Shown here in pieces: positions 18,004-25,829 of a stretch of 49,451 bases of DNA. A program made the position numbers and the translations under genes. The stretch's first letter is position 1, and each line of letters opens with the position of its first letter. A model generated the notes under the pieces. The model had not been told where the DNA came from. It saw nothing but the letters and a program-made list of their open reading frames with translations, and did no database searches. Source of the stretch: Flavobacteriales bacterium (GTDB taxonomy: Bacteria > Bacteroidota > Bacteroidia > Flavobacteriales_E > Vicingaceae); the NCBI GenBank assembly GCA_002401955.1, contig NVUQ01000087.1, forward strand, positions 1 through 49,451, read 5' to 3'.

Positions 18004-19938
18004 ATGAGAAAATTCCCAAACATATTACTAATCTTAAAAACCTATGGATTAATTTTAAGCATCTTTTTTGTTTTTAGACTAATTCTCTTTTTTACAGAAA
18101 TTGATAGAGTAAATTTTAATGATGTTTCTTTGATTACAGTAATACAATCCTTTATTATGGGTGTTCGATTCGATACTGTAATTACAGGATACATTATGTT
18201 ACTACCCACTTTAATGTTGGTTATCAGCAGTTTTTTTAAAGCGCAATATCCAATCATAAAACGGATTATATTTTTCTGGATATTTGTTTTATTCACTATT
18301 TGTTTTGTCATTTCTGGAGCAGACATTCCTTACTTTAATCATTTCTATTCTCGATTTTCTATTGGTGCTTTTGCATGGTTCGATAATCCAGAATTTGTGC
18401 TAGCAATGATTTTACAAGAACCTAAATACTTTTTAATTGCTATTCCTTTTACAATTGTACTAATAGCTTTTTATAAGGTATTAAAGAAGATTTTCAGCAT
18501 TAACCTTTCAACGAAATCAAGCCCCAAAATGACCTTTAAAATTGTTGTTTCACTCTTTTTCATTCTAATAATGTTAGTGAGCATTAGAGGAAGAGTTCAA
18601 CGCAAATCTCCCATTAGAATTGGAACGGCTTATTTTTCAGACAACTCCTTTTTAAACAAGTTAGGATTAAATCCTGTTTTTACTTTAATGAGAAGTTATA
18701 TCGATAGCCAAAATAAAGACAATCAAACAGTAAAATTGATTGGTGATAAAACGGCAATTAAAAATGTTCAGAAATATTTAGGAATTACCTATCCAGAATT
18801 CGATTCGCCTATTGCCAGAAAAGTGTTAGCAGATTCGCTTCCAGCCAATAAAAAAAATGTGGTACTTATTATTATGGAAAGTATGAGCACTGCAAAAATG
18901 AGTAGACATGGAAACCGAAATAACCTTACTCCATTTTTAGATAGCTTATCTCATCAATCTTATTATTTTGAGAATGTTTACACCTCAGGAAAACATACCT
19001 TTAATGGAATTTTTAGCACCCTATTTTCTTTTCCTGCATTGTTCAATCAACACCCCATGAAACAACTTAAACAATACAACGGCTTAAGTTCTTCCTTATT
19101 TAAACATGGTTATTCTACTACTTACTTTACAACTCATGATAGCCAATTTGACAACGTAGAAGGTTTTTTAAGAGATAATGACTTCCAAAACATAATAAGT
19201 CAAGCAAATTATCCGGTAAGCGAAGTAAAAAGCACCTTAGGCGTACCTGATGATTATATGTTTAGGTATTCTATAAATGAATTGAATACGTTAGCTAAAC
19301 AAGACCAACCTTTTTTAGCTACATTTATGACCACTAGTGATCATGGCCCTTATTACATTCCTGATTATTTTAAACCTAAAAGTACTGACATCAAACAAAA
19401 AATAGTTGAATATGCTGATTGGTCGTTACAGCAATTTATAGCACTAAGCTCAAAACAAAAATGGTTTACGAATACACTATTTGTTTTTATCGCTGACCAT
19501 GGCTCTCCTTTAAATGCAAAATATGACATTGCTTTAAACTATCATCATTCACCACTTATATTTTATGCTCCAAAAAACTTATCTCCAAAAACATTTAAAA
19601 ACATTGGTGGTCAAATAGACATTTATCCAACCATTATGGGGTTCTTAAACTTACCATTCACCAACAATACTTTAGGAATAGATTTGATAAAAGAAACTCG
19701 TTCTTACATTATGATTAATGATGATGATAAATTTGGAGTTTTAGACACTACTCATTTGTTAATTGTAAAGAAAGATGAACAGCCTAAACTCTTTAATTAT
19801 CAAAACAAAGAGCTTACAAATAGCTTTGATCAAAACAAAGATAAAGCAACAGAAATGGAAACTTATGGAAAATCTAATTTACAGGTGTTTCAATATATGC
19901 TGTTAAATGGTAAAACAATTATCAAAAATAAAGAGTAA
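18004..19938 (+). CDS. LTA synthase family sulfatase-fold membrane enzyme
   Basis: 644 residues: about five N-terminal membrane helices (1-190), then an extracytoplasmic alkaline-phosphatase/sulfatase-fold domain (about 280-560). VVLIIMESMS supplies the metal-binding Glu. The likely nucleophile is Thr332 in SGKHTFNGIFST, and TSDHGPYY and FIADHGSP carry further metal ligands. Gram-positive relatives polymerise glycerol phosphate; in Bacteroidota, which lack LTA, members probably transfer phosphoglycerol or phosphoethanolamine to glycans or lipids. Cotranscribed with the CotH gene. A decayed copy of its 3' end lies near 23972. Confidence 0.85.
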   Translation: MRKFPNILLILKTYGLILSIFFVFRLILFFTEIDRVNFNDVSLITVIQSFIMGVRFDTVITGYIMLLPTLMLVISSFFKAQYPIIKRIIFFWIFVLFTICFVISGADIPYFNHFYSRFSIGAFAWFDNPEFVLAMILQEPKYFLIAIPFTIVLIAFYKVLKKIFSINLSTKSSPKMTFKIVVSLFFILIMLVSIRGRVQRKSPIRIGTAYFSDNSFLNKLGLNPVFTLMRSYIDSQNKDNQTVKLIGDKTAIKNVQKYLGITYPEFDSPIARKVLADSLPANKKNVVLIIMESMSTAKMSRHGNRNNLTPFLDSLSHQSYYFENVYTSGKHTFNGIFSTLFSFPALFNQHPMKQLKQYNGLSSSLFKHGYSTTYFTTHDSQFDNVEGFLRDNDFQNIISQANYPVSEVKSTLGVPDDYMFRYSINELNTLAKQDQPFLATFMTTSDHGPYYIPDYFKPKSTDIKQKIVEYADWSLQQFIALSSKQKWFTNTLFVFIADHGSPLNAKYDIALNYHHSPLIFYAPKNLSPKTFKNIGGQIDIYPTIMGFLNLPFTNNTLGIDLIKETRSYIMINDDDKFGVLDTTHLLIVKKDEQPKLFNYQNKELTNSFDQNKDKATEMETYGKSNLQVFQYMLLNGKTIIKNKE

Positions 19939-20041
19939 AACAACTTAACTTTTCCTTAAAAAACCGACAACTTCTTTTAACACAATTTAAGTCGCATTAA
20001 AACTCGAGCAACAAGAAAGTTATACTGCACATTAACCTCTA

Positions 20042-20156
20042 ATACCAATTTAATTTCAAAACAACCAACAATGGTTTTTGTATAATGCCGATAGATAATC
20101 AAAGCCAGAGAATGAGAGTAACGAAATTATAGAGCATTTTGATTACAAATCGGTAT
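20042..20156. mobile_element. 115-bp palindromic (MITE-like) element, copy 1
   Basis: The ends are imperfect inverted repeats, ATACCAATTT... and ...AAATCGGTAT (15 of 20 positions match). An inner pair (AATGCC near 20085 and GCATT near 20134) extends the fold, so nearly the whole unit can form one hairpin. Near-identical 115-bp copies lie at 27683 and 30994. Confidence 0.8.
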
Positions 20157-20188
20157 AAATGAAAAATAAACCTGCATAAATAACCGCT

Positions 20189-20275
20189 GTAAGATTTTGT
20201 AACACACATATTACTTAATGTAATGTTTTGTAATACAATTTTCTAGTGGTCAATAAATGTTTTTCTATACTATTG
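20189..20275 (+). promoter_or_regulatory. Paired direct-repeat promoter module, copy A
   Basis: Two 15-bp boxes, GTAAGATTTTGTAAC (20189) and GTAATGTTTTGTAAT (20220), are 31 bp apart. Nine bp later comes TAGTGG (20244-20249), then 18 bp, then a -7-like TACTATTG (20268-20275). The same layout recurs at 21210, 27824 and 31147. It probably drives the gene at 20581. Confidence 0.72.
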
Positions 20276-20580
20276 TAGGACAATCATAAAGTAGTTGCGG
20301 AATGTTACATGCAAACCAAAGCTAACGAGATAATAACCTCTTCTGCGGCATCCAAACTCATTTGCAGCACAGACAACTCATATTGTTGTAACTTCATTTT
20401 AATGTGACTACAATAATTTTATAATGTGATCATATGACCACCTTGGGTTACGGACTTATCACTCCCAGAATGTCATCTACTCTCAATATCGATGTACTTT
20501 TTAGGAATGATTTCTTAGTCGTTATTTTTAGTTAGTAGAGGAAGAAACTTTGGGTTTTGAAAAAGAATAAACAATAGCTG

Positions 20581-21054
20581 ATGAGAAATAGCAGAAGAAT
20601 AGTATCCCTTTTTATTGGTTTAGCACTCATACTATCTAGCGGTTGTATAATTGCTCAAACCGAACAATATAACTTAAATCTGTATGGAAATATTTTAGAA
20701 GGAGAGAAGTCAGACATTACTATATTTAGGGAAGTAGATAATGACTGGCAAATTATCAGAACAATGAAATCAAGATCAAAATACAACTTGTACTTAAACC
20801 TGTACTACAAGCATTATGTTGTATTTCATAGAAGAGATGGTTTGACTAAAGCCTTATATGTTAGTAAAAATGAACCAGGAAAATGGACGATGAATTTTAA
20901 TGTTATTTTCTCAGACTTCAGTACACGATATATTAAAATATATAAAAACCCTCATCACGATAGCTTCAGATTTGCTGTTGTAAAGAAACATAATCAAGAA
21001 ATAGTAATTACAAAAGACAAAAGCACAATACAGAAGAGATCCGAACCAGAATAA
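20581..21054 (+). CDS. Secreted or lipid-anchored protein of unknown function
   Basis: 157 residues. The N-terminus is a signal peptide (MRNSRRIVSLFIGLALILSS) followed by Gly-Cys; this could be a weak lipobox, or cleavage could follow IIAQ. The mature part is polar with alternating strands (LNLYGNILEGEKSDITIF, KYNLYLNLYYKHYVVFHRR), suggesting a small beta-sandwich. I recognise no family. It stands alone behind promoter module A with a leader of about 300 nt. Its location suggests an accessory surface or periplasmic protein. Confidence 0.7.
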   Translation: MRNSRRIVSLFIGLALILSSGCIIAQTEQYNLNLYGNILEGEKSDITIFREVDNDWQIIRTMKSRSKYNLYLNLYYKHYVVFHRRDGLTKALYVSKNEPGKWTMNFNVIFSDFSTRYIKIYKNPHHDSFRFAVVKKHNQEIVITKDKSTIQKRSEPE

Positions 21055-21514
21055 CCGCTAGCTTATCGCTTTTGCCCTAATTGCCATATACTAAACATAA
21101 ACCGACCAAATGTTCATAAGATTTAATTTTAAAAGCAATCAAAACTTATATGGAGGTTAACAATTTGTTTAATCCTTAAATAAACAATAAACCTGTATAA
21201 ATAGAAGGTGTAAGGTTTTGTAATATCAATATTTAAAATGTGTAAGATTTTGTAATGCATTTTTCAAGTGGTATATAAGTGTTTTACGTTATTGTTGTGT
21301 AAAGAAATTAGTGAGAACCAAAATAAAGCTTTGGGGGGGCTTTAATGAGAAAATGCAATTGCTGAGTTATGACGACTATAGAAATTTATACCCAAGTAAC
21401 AACAACGAGCCTTCTATCGATTGAAATACTAACTTGAAGTAACATAAGTAACTATAGTGTTACTTATCCAATTGTTAACAGCAATTAAACCAGGAAATAA
21501 TAAATAATTTAGAT
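21055..21514. other. Intergenic region with promoter module B and leader
   Basis: 460 bp. 21116-21209 resembles the DNA around the 115-bp element at 30994, but without that element (an empty site at about 21173). The paired repeat promoter is at 21210-21297. The leader (21305-21514) shares CTTTGG..., GAGTTATGA and GAAATTTATACCCAA in the same order with the leader before 31593. A 22-codon ORF at 21369-21437 is not conserved in frame. Confidence 0.7.
21210..21297 (+). promoter_or_regulatory. Paired direct-repeat promoter module, copy B
   Basis: GTAAGGTTTTGTAAT (21210) and GTAAGATTTTGTAAT (21242) are 32 bp apart. Nine bp later comes AAGTGG (21266-21271), then 18 bp, then TATTGTTG (21290-21297). 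It probably drives the Cys-repeat peptide operon. Confidence 0.72.
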
Positions 21515-21847
21515 ATGAAAAACACAACTTTTGCCGTAGAAACTAAATCTGGAAGATTTAAATCAATCTCATTCAGGACAAGATGGTTAATAAGTGACCA
21601 AAACTCAGAACACGTTCCAAAGGGTAAAGCCGTAGGGCATGCTATATGTAGAGGACGAGTAGCATGTGGACATGCAGAATGCAGAGGGCGAGTAGCATGT
21701 GGAAACCCAGGTAATACTAGAGAGAATATTAATTTAACATTAAAACAATTGAGTAATCATTATAAGGATAAACTTGGTGAAGTACCAAGTAAAAATGCAT
21801 CTGTATTTGAATTGATAGATGCTAAATCAAAACTACTTTCAATTTAA
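21515..21847 (+). CDS. Small Cys-repeat protein, possible peptide precursor
   Basis: 110 residues, no signal peptide or membrane segment. The N-terminal 40 residues are polar and basic. Residues 41-62 are two 11-residue tandem repeats, GHAICRGRVAC and GHAECRGRVAC, followed by GN; they give four Cys in a regular pattern. The C-terminal half is helical and charged. The repeat DNA is visibly more G-rich than its surroundings. I do not recognise a family. The layout, with conserved ends around a short Cys-rich repeat core and a membrane-protein gene 9 bp downstream, is compatible with a precursor of a modified or secreted peptide, but also with a small metal-binding protein. It has its own promoter module. 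Confidence 0.6.
   Translation: MKNTTFAVETKSGRFKSISFRTRWLISDQNSEHVPKGKAVGHAICRGRVACGHAECRGRVACGNPGNTRENINLTLKQLSNHYKDKLGEVPSKNASVFELIDAKSKLLSI
21635..21700 (+). repeat. Two 33-bp coding tandem repeats
   Basis: Copies at 21635-21667 and 21668-21700 encode GHAxCRGRVAC twice. They differ at about five positions, so the duplication is not brand new. Confidence 0.85.
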
Positions 21848-21856
21848 TAATAGCTT

Positions 21857-22588
21857 ATGGTAACCATTTACAATACTATATTAATCTTATTCTTTAGCCT
21901 ATTTATTATTTCAACAATATTAGTTCAATTTAAAAAGTCTAAAGTTAGAGATTATGATTTTTTAGGGCTCCTTCCTAGCTTTAGATTTTTTGCTCCAAGA
22001 CCTGTTACAAGAGATTTAAAGATTTATGCCCAAGCTTTTGATACCAATGGAAATGAAAGCAGTTGGAAAGAATTATTTATAAGTGAGAAGAAATGGTACT
22101 GCTTTATATGGAACCCTCAGCATCGTTTACGTAAAACAGTTATCGATATATATAGCGACTTAGATGAGTTTAGAGAAGCTAAGGATATTTGGCATTTATC
22201 ATATCCTTATTTAATTCTTTTGTACGCATCCACATTTTTGTTTAATGCGAATAATCAATACAAAAGTGTTCAATTAATATTAAATCATAAATATCAAAAA
22301 AGACCTATTTCTTTTGAATTACAAATCTACCGAATTATCCAAGATTTTTTGAGTAATGTAATTAAACATGCCAAAGCCTCAATAATGTATATTCATATTA
22401 GAGACACCGACAAAACACTTTCTGTTATTCTGTCTGACAACGGAAAAGGATTTAGTACTGACTTACTCCAAAAAGGAATGGGACTTAAAAATATTGAAAC
22501 AAGAATACAATCCATTAATGCACATAGCAAATGGAAAAGTAAAAAAAATAATGGTTCACAATTAATTATAGCACTTCCAAAACAATGA
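21857..22588 (+). CDS. Chimeric protein: FFAPRP-type membrane protein fused to a histidine-kinase ATPase domain
   Basis: 243 residues. Residues 1-150 hold one N-terminal membrane helix (4-24), then LLPSFRFFAPRPVTRDL (38-54), an Ile-Trp-Asn-Pro motif (84-87) and a second hydrophobic stretch (115-130). From about 151 it reads as the ATPase end of a HisKA_3/NarX-type kinase: FELQIYRIIQDFLSNVIKHA (N-box Asn167), SDNGKGF (Asp194) and KGMGLKNIETR. The dimerisation domain with the phospho-accepting His is missing. The kinase start seems to have been deleted, joining its 3' end in frame to an upstream gene near nt 22300. It begins 9 bp after the Cys-repeat gene, and its stop overlaps the response regulator start by 4 bp, as expected for a kinase-regulator pair. 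Confidence 0.7.
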   Translation: MVTIYNTILILFFSLFIISTILVQFKKSKVRDYDFLGLLPSFRFFAPRPVTRDLKIYAQAFDTNGNESSWKELFISEKKWYCFIWNPQHRLRKTVIDIYSDLDEFREAKDIWHLSYPYLILLYASTFLFNANNQYKSVQLILNHKYQKRPISFELQIYRIIQDFLSNVIKHAKASIMYIHIRDTDKTLSVILSDNGKGFSTDLLQKGMGLKNIETRIQSINAHSKWKSKKNNGSQLIIALPKQ

Positions 22589-23253
22589 GTAAAATTATTA
22601 ACATAGCATTAGTAGATGATGAAGAATTATTTGTTGAAGGACTCTGTCTTTTATTTTCTAATGTGGAACACATAAATGTTACCAAAACAGCCAACAGTGG
22701 TTTAAAATTTCTTGATTTACTTAAAGACAATCCAAAAACAGATTTGCCTGATATTGCTTTAGTAGATATACAAATGAAACCTATGGATGGATTTGAATTG
22801 GTTGAAGCTTTAAAAGACAAATACCCGGATTTAAAAATCATTATATTGTCTTCTCATTACAAAAGCAACGTTTTAGGACATATGATTAAGCTAGGTGTGT
22901 CTGCTTTTATTCCTAAAAATGCCAATAAAGAACTACTTGTAACTGCCATTGAATCTGTTAATAATTCTGGTGTGTATTTGACACAAAATGATCAGGAGAT
23001 GCTTGTGCAATATATGAATAGCAAATATAAAACAACAGCATTAACTACAAATGCAAAATTGACTACACGGGAAATAGAAGTTATAAAATTAATTTGTTAT
23101 GAGCATACCAATCAAGAAATTTCTGACAAATTATTTCTAAGTAAACGAACAGTAGAGGGACATAGAAAAAATATTTTACAGAAAATTGGTGCAAAAAACA
23201 CTGTTGGTTTGGTAATTTATGCCGTAGCCAACCACATCCACTCATTAACATAA
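22585..23253 (+). CDS. NarL/LuxR-type response regulator
   Basis: 222 residues. Receiver domain 1-125 with acidic pair DDE (11-13), phospho-acceptor Asp61 in LVDIQMKPMDG and Lys near 110 in FIPKNA. The C-terminal LuxR-type HTH (about 155-215) has LTTREIEVIKLIC and SKRTVEGHRKNILQKIG. The domains look intact. Its start overlaps the truncated kinase gene by 4 bp, so its cognate kinase has lost the His domain and the regulator may be orphaned or fed by another kinase. The target is unknown. Confidence 0.9.
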   Translation: MSKIINIALVDDEELFVEGLCLLFSNVEHINVTKTANSGLKFLDLLKDNPKTDLPDIALVDIQMKPMDGFELVEALKDKYPDLKIIILSSHYKSNVLGHMIKLGVSAFIPKNANKELLVTAIESVNNSGVYLTQNDQEMLVQYMNSKYKTTALTTNAKLTTREIEVIKLICYEHTNQEISDKLFLSKRTVEGHRKNILQKIGAKNTVGLVIYAVANHIHSLT

Positions 23254-23429
23254 TACATCTGTACCGTATAAATACGTGATTTTTAATCTGGTAACTTATA
23301 CTCTAAAATACCCTAGAATAAATCTGTTTATTTGTGTTGTTCAATTAATGAAGCCTCAAAAATTTGAACAATGGAGGATTCCGAAAAACCATAATAACAG
23401 AGTAGGATAAAAAATTTAAATTAAAAATT

Positions 23430-23846
23430 ATGCCAAGAACCAATTATGCATTAGCAGGTCATGAAACCCCTAGAAACGGACATGATTTATGGACAGTTCC
23501 ACCAAATTTAACAATTCACTTCTTATCTTATGATGACAGAGGTGCATCATTTGATACTGTAGTAGATACTACTCGTGATATTGTGATGAATCCCGAAACA
23601 ACACCATACCTAATAGAAAAAACAATAAAAGGAAATATAAATGGAACAGTTCATGCCAAAGACTTCAAAGTGTATCCGTTTTCTGTTGATGAGAAAGCGA
23701 TTATCAATGAAATTGTTGATGTTGATAACGCATTCAAATGGTTTTATACACCATCCAAAGGAACAATTTACTTTTCTGATTATGTAATGGATATTCCAGC
23801 AAGTATAGATGCACATATTTACCTTTTAGCTTGTAGAGAAGATTAA
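23430..23846 (+). CDS. Small cytoplasmic protein with GH...ACR motifs (Stv/caspase-like fold possible)
   Basis: 138 residues, no signal peptide. It starts MPRTNYALAGHETPRNG and ends HIYLLACRED. A conserved-looking GH near the N-terminus and LLACR after a hydrophobic strand at the C-terminus recall the His/Cys pair of caspase-fold proteins and the 'putative adhesin Stv' domain, which has a GHG-like start and an ACR-like end. The spacing (about 125 residues) is longer than in classical caspases. I hold the family assignment loosely. A 176-bp gap separates it from the response regulator; a near -7 box (TTTATTTG) lies at about 23327. Confidence 0.5.
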   Translation: MPRTNYALAGHETPRNGHDLWTVPPNLTIHFLSYDDRGASFDTVVDTTRDIVMNPETTPYLIEKTIKGNINGTVHAKDFKVYPFSVDEKAIINEIVDVDNAFKWFYTPSKGTIYFSDYVMDIPASIDAHIYLLACRED

Positions 23847-23902
23847 CCCAAATTATTAATGTAAAAAGTTCCCATTATGTTGAGTGTTTTCCTTTAATAG
23901 AT

Positions 23903-23953
23903 TTTATAAACTAAATTTACTAGGGTTAGTCCTAAGTAAATTTAGTTTATAAA
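23903..23953. repeat. Long hairpin, 22-bp arms
   Basis: TTTATAAACTAAATTTAC begins the left arm (23903-23924) and pairs with 23931-23953 around a 6-nt loop, with one bulged base. It has no T-run. It could be a bidirectional transcription barrier or an element end. Confidence 0.8.
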
Positions 23954-23971
23954 CAATGGTGGTCGTTGCAC

Positions 23972-24021
23972 AACTCTATAATTATCAAAACAAAAATAAA
24001 GCAACAGAAATATAAACTTAT
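23972..24021 (+). pseudogene. Decayed 3' fragment of an LTA-synthase-like gene
   Basis: About 50 bp match the end of the intact gene (19788-19866) almost base for base, including ATTATCAAAACAAA and TAAAGCAACAGAAAT. A 31-bp piece bounded by CAAAACAAAG direct repeats in the intact gene is missing here. An in-frame stop follows AGAAAT, so it is not functional. Confidence 0.7.
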
Positions 24022-24238
24022 GTCGTTTAAAACGAAAATATTAAGTTGTCGTTAGCAAACATATTTCCTTCTTGGTAAGAAAAAATTACCGTTCATCGCC
24101 AAAACAAGACCGATAAAAAAATATATGAGGCCCATATAGCTTTTTAAGTATTCAAAATTTACATTTACAAAATAACACAATTAAATATATCCTAAGTGAT
24201 ACACAATCAGTTGTTGGCAAAAACAAGAGACAAAAACT

Positions 24239-24751
24239 ATGAAAACATTTTTTGCAATTGGATTACTATTTATAGGGTTAATCTCGTTCGGTCAAACCAA
24301 TTTTAAATGGGACGTAGTTATTGATTCTCTTGATAATAATAAAAGTGAATTGTATTCTAAGTCTAAGACTTTTATTGAAGAAGCTAGAAAGTCTGTAAAT
24401 GATGTAATTCAAAATGATGATAAAGATGGTGGTGTTATTTTTGTTAAAGGTTTAAATTTTCAAAGTCTTCGCTATAAGGCGAGTGACCATAGGTGGAGAT
24501 TTTCTTATTCAATAAAATTCTTAATGAAAGATTATGAATGTAGGATAATCATTGATGATGTTCTTTGTACTTCTGCAAAGGTAGGCTCTTATAATTGGCC
24601 TAAAATGCCAGTAGCTGATAGCTATCCTGAATCTAAAGGGATTAGAATAACTGGAGTAAATAAAGTAAGATATACTACTATTATGGATTCGCTAAAAGGA
24701 GAACTTCAGTTTGTGGTAAACTCATATGTGAGTTCTTTAAAGAAACCGTAA
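24239..24751 (+). CDS. Secreted DUF4468-like protein
   Basis: 170 residues with a clear signal peptide (MKTFFAIGLLFIGLISFGQ). The mature part resembles DUF4468, a TBP-like fold found in exported Bacteroidota proteins: VIQNDDKDGGVIFVKG, then a strand pair ending in FLMKDYECRIIIDDV, where the family has a kDgkyR-like segment. Function unknown. TTGTTGGCA lies 19 bp upstream of the start, and the inverted counterpart TGCTAATAACA begins 8 bp after the stop, so the gene sits in an inverted-repeat-flanked unit. Confidence 0.7.
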   Translation: MKTFFAIGLLFIGLISFGQTNFKWDVVIDSLDNNKSELYSKSKTFIEEARKSVNDVIQNDDKDGGVIFVKGLNFQSLRYKASDHRWRFSYSIKFLMKDYECRIIIDDVLCTSAKVGSYNWPKMPVADSYPESKGIRITGVNKVRYTTIMDSLKGELQFVVNSYVSSLKKP

Positions 24752-24759
24752 GTGGAAGA

Positions 24760-24808
24760 TGCTAATAACATAGATATAAAACATTTGAAACATAGCCATT
24801 TGTTGGCA
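24760..24808. repeat. attC-like imperfect palindrome between two single-gene units
   Basis: TGCTAATAACATAG (24760-24773) is complementary at 10 of 14 positions to the segment ending CCATTTGTTGGCA (24796-24808). Similar ends flank both neighbouring genes (24211 and 25839). The ends do not match the integron core consensus RYYYAAC/GTTRRRY exactly. Confidence 0.45.
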
Positions 24809-24824
24809 TTCATTAAAAAAATAT

Positions 24825-25829
24825 ATGGGGTTTAATATTTCAGGGTTAGCAATAAATAAAAATTATGAAAATAATTTTGAGGACTTACAAAAAGAATTGG
24901 GTTGGAATCTAGAAAGACAATCCGAAATTAATTTTGAAACAGCCTCTTCCAACTGGAAAGATGAAGGAATTTGTGATGTGTATTTTTCTGACCAAGGGAC
25001 GTTAATATTCATAAATATGGATATGTGCACAGATACTTACGGAGTAAAAAGTGATAACATTCTAACTTTTACTCTTTCTGAAACTTCAACCGCTTATATT
25101 ATAGTTTACACAGAAAACAATATTGAAAAGCGCTCCATAATGGAAGTGAATGGAGATAGAATGACAAATAAAGGTGAAAGACTTGAGGTTGAGGATAAAT
25201 CTGAAGATGCACCTGATATAATATGGAATCAAGTGGAGTTTCTTTTAGGAAAACCATTTTTGGATATTGATCCTAATGAAAAAGCGGTTAGATATATTTT
25301 TACAAAAAAAAATATCGAAGAAGAAAATAATTCAACTGCTAACATTAAAGATACGATACCCACAGAAATTTCATCTAATAAAGATCATTATAACAAATCT
25401 GACAAAAAGAACAAAGAAGATACAATTACTTCTTATAGACTTGATAAACCAATATTTAAAGAAGATTTATCAAATAAATTTACAGATAGAGAACTATTTA
25501 AATATTTCGATAAAATAATCACATTTGCTCAACAAAAAGGGTTAAATGTATTTCTTAACCCCTCGGTTCATACTAGTGATAGTCGAAGGTTTTTGAATTT
25601 ATTTAATATAGTAACCGAAATTTCAAACAGAGGTAATTTAAAAGACGAGATAATTAAACGTATGCCTTTAGAAAGATTTAAGTTACTGTGCAGAATTGAC
25701 CCAAAAAGCCTTGACCAAAAAACTAAAACTCTTATGATGAATGAATTGGTTATGATTAATTCAAGAGAATACAAATTAGGACTAATTAAAAGCGCTTCTA
25801 ATAAAAAAAGGTGGGAATTTTGGAAGTAA
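24825..25829 (+). CDS. Cytoplasmic protein of unknown function, two domains
   Basis: 334 residues, no signal peptide or membrane segment. The N-terminal domain (1-160) is alpha/beta, with LQKELGWNLERQSEINF and DEGICDVYFSDQGTLIFINMD. A low-complexity Asn/Lys/Asp-rich linker (165-205) follows, then a helical domain (210-330) with LFKYFDKIITFAQQKGLNVF and RFKLLCRIDPKSL. I do not recognise either domain; the linker suggests a fusion of two modules. It is flanked by TTGTTGGCA (24800) and TGCTAACAAA (25839) like its upstream neighbour. Confidence 0.65.
   Translation: MGFNISGLAINKNYENNFEDLQKELGWNLERQSEINFETASSNWKDEGICDVYFSDQGTLIFINMDMCTDTYGVKSDNILTFTLSETSTAYIIVYTENNIEKRSIMEVNGDRMTNKGERLEVEDKSEDAPDIIWNQVEFLLGKPFLDIDPNEKAVRYIFTKKNIEEENNSTANIKDTIPTEISSNKDHYNKSDKKNKEDTITSYRLDKPIFKEDLSNKFTDRELFKYFDKIITFAQQKGLNVFLNPSVHTSDSRRFLNLFNIVTEISNRGNLKDEIIKRMPLERFKLLCRIDPKSLDQKTKTLMMNELVMINSREYKLGLIKSASNKKRWEFWK

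Larger units (their letters stand above)
19939..20580. other. Long intergenic region with repeat and regulated promoter
   Basis: 642 bp without a gene. It holds a 115-bp palindromic element (20042-20156), a paired direct repeat with promoter (20189-20275), and a leader of about 300 nt before the gene at 20581. Positions about 20300-20430 of the leader resemble about 31280-31395 upstream of the gene at 31593, sharing GCTAACGAGATA and CTCATATTGTTGTAAC in the same order. No ORF is convincing. Confidence 0.75.
23847..24238. other. Intergenic region with hairpin and gene remnant
   Basis: 392 bp with no intact gene. It holds a long hairpin (23903-23953), a decayed copy of the LTA-synthase-like gene end (23972-24021), and a GTTAGCA (24051) and TTGTTGGCA (24211) of the kind seen at other cassette edges in this block. 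Confidence 0.65.

Noticed and set aside
20189..20234. A two-repeat CRISPR-like array (15-bp repeats, 16-bp gap), also at three other places
   Set aside because: Only two repeats per site, gaps too short, no cas genes, and a fixed position relative to promoter elements.
21369..21437. Short leader ORF in module B (and 31461-31505 in module D) as conserved upstream peptides
   Set aside because: A 1-nt shift gives different peptides in the two copies, and module C has an early stop.
22585..23253. The NarL-type regulator as the binder of GTAA-N6-GTAA direct repeats
   Set aside because: NarL-type proteins usually bind inverted heptamers; direct repeats at 10 bp suit other families better. There is no evidence for the link beyond location.
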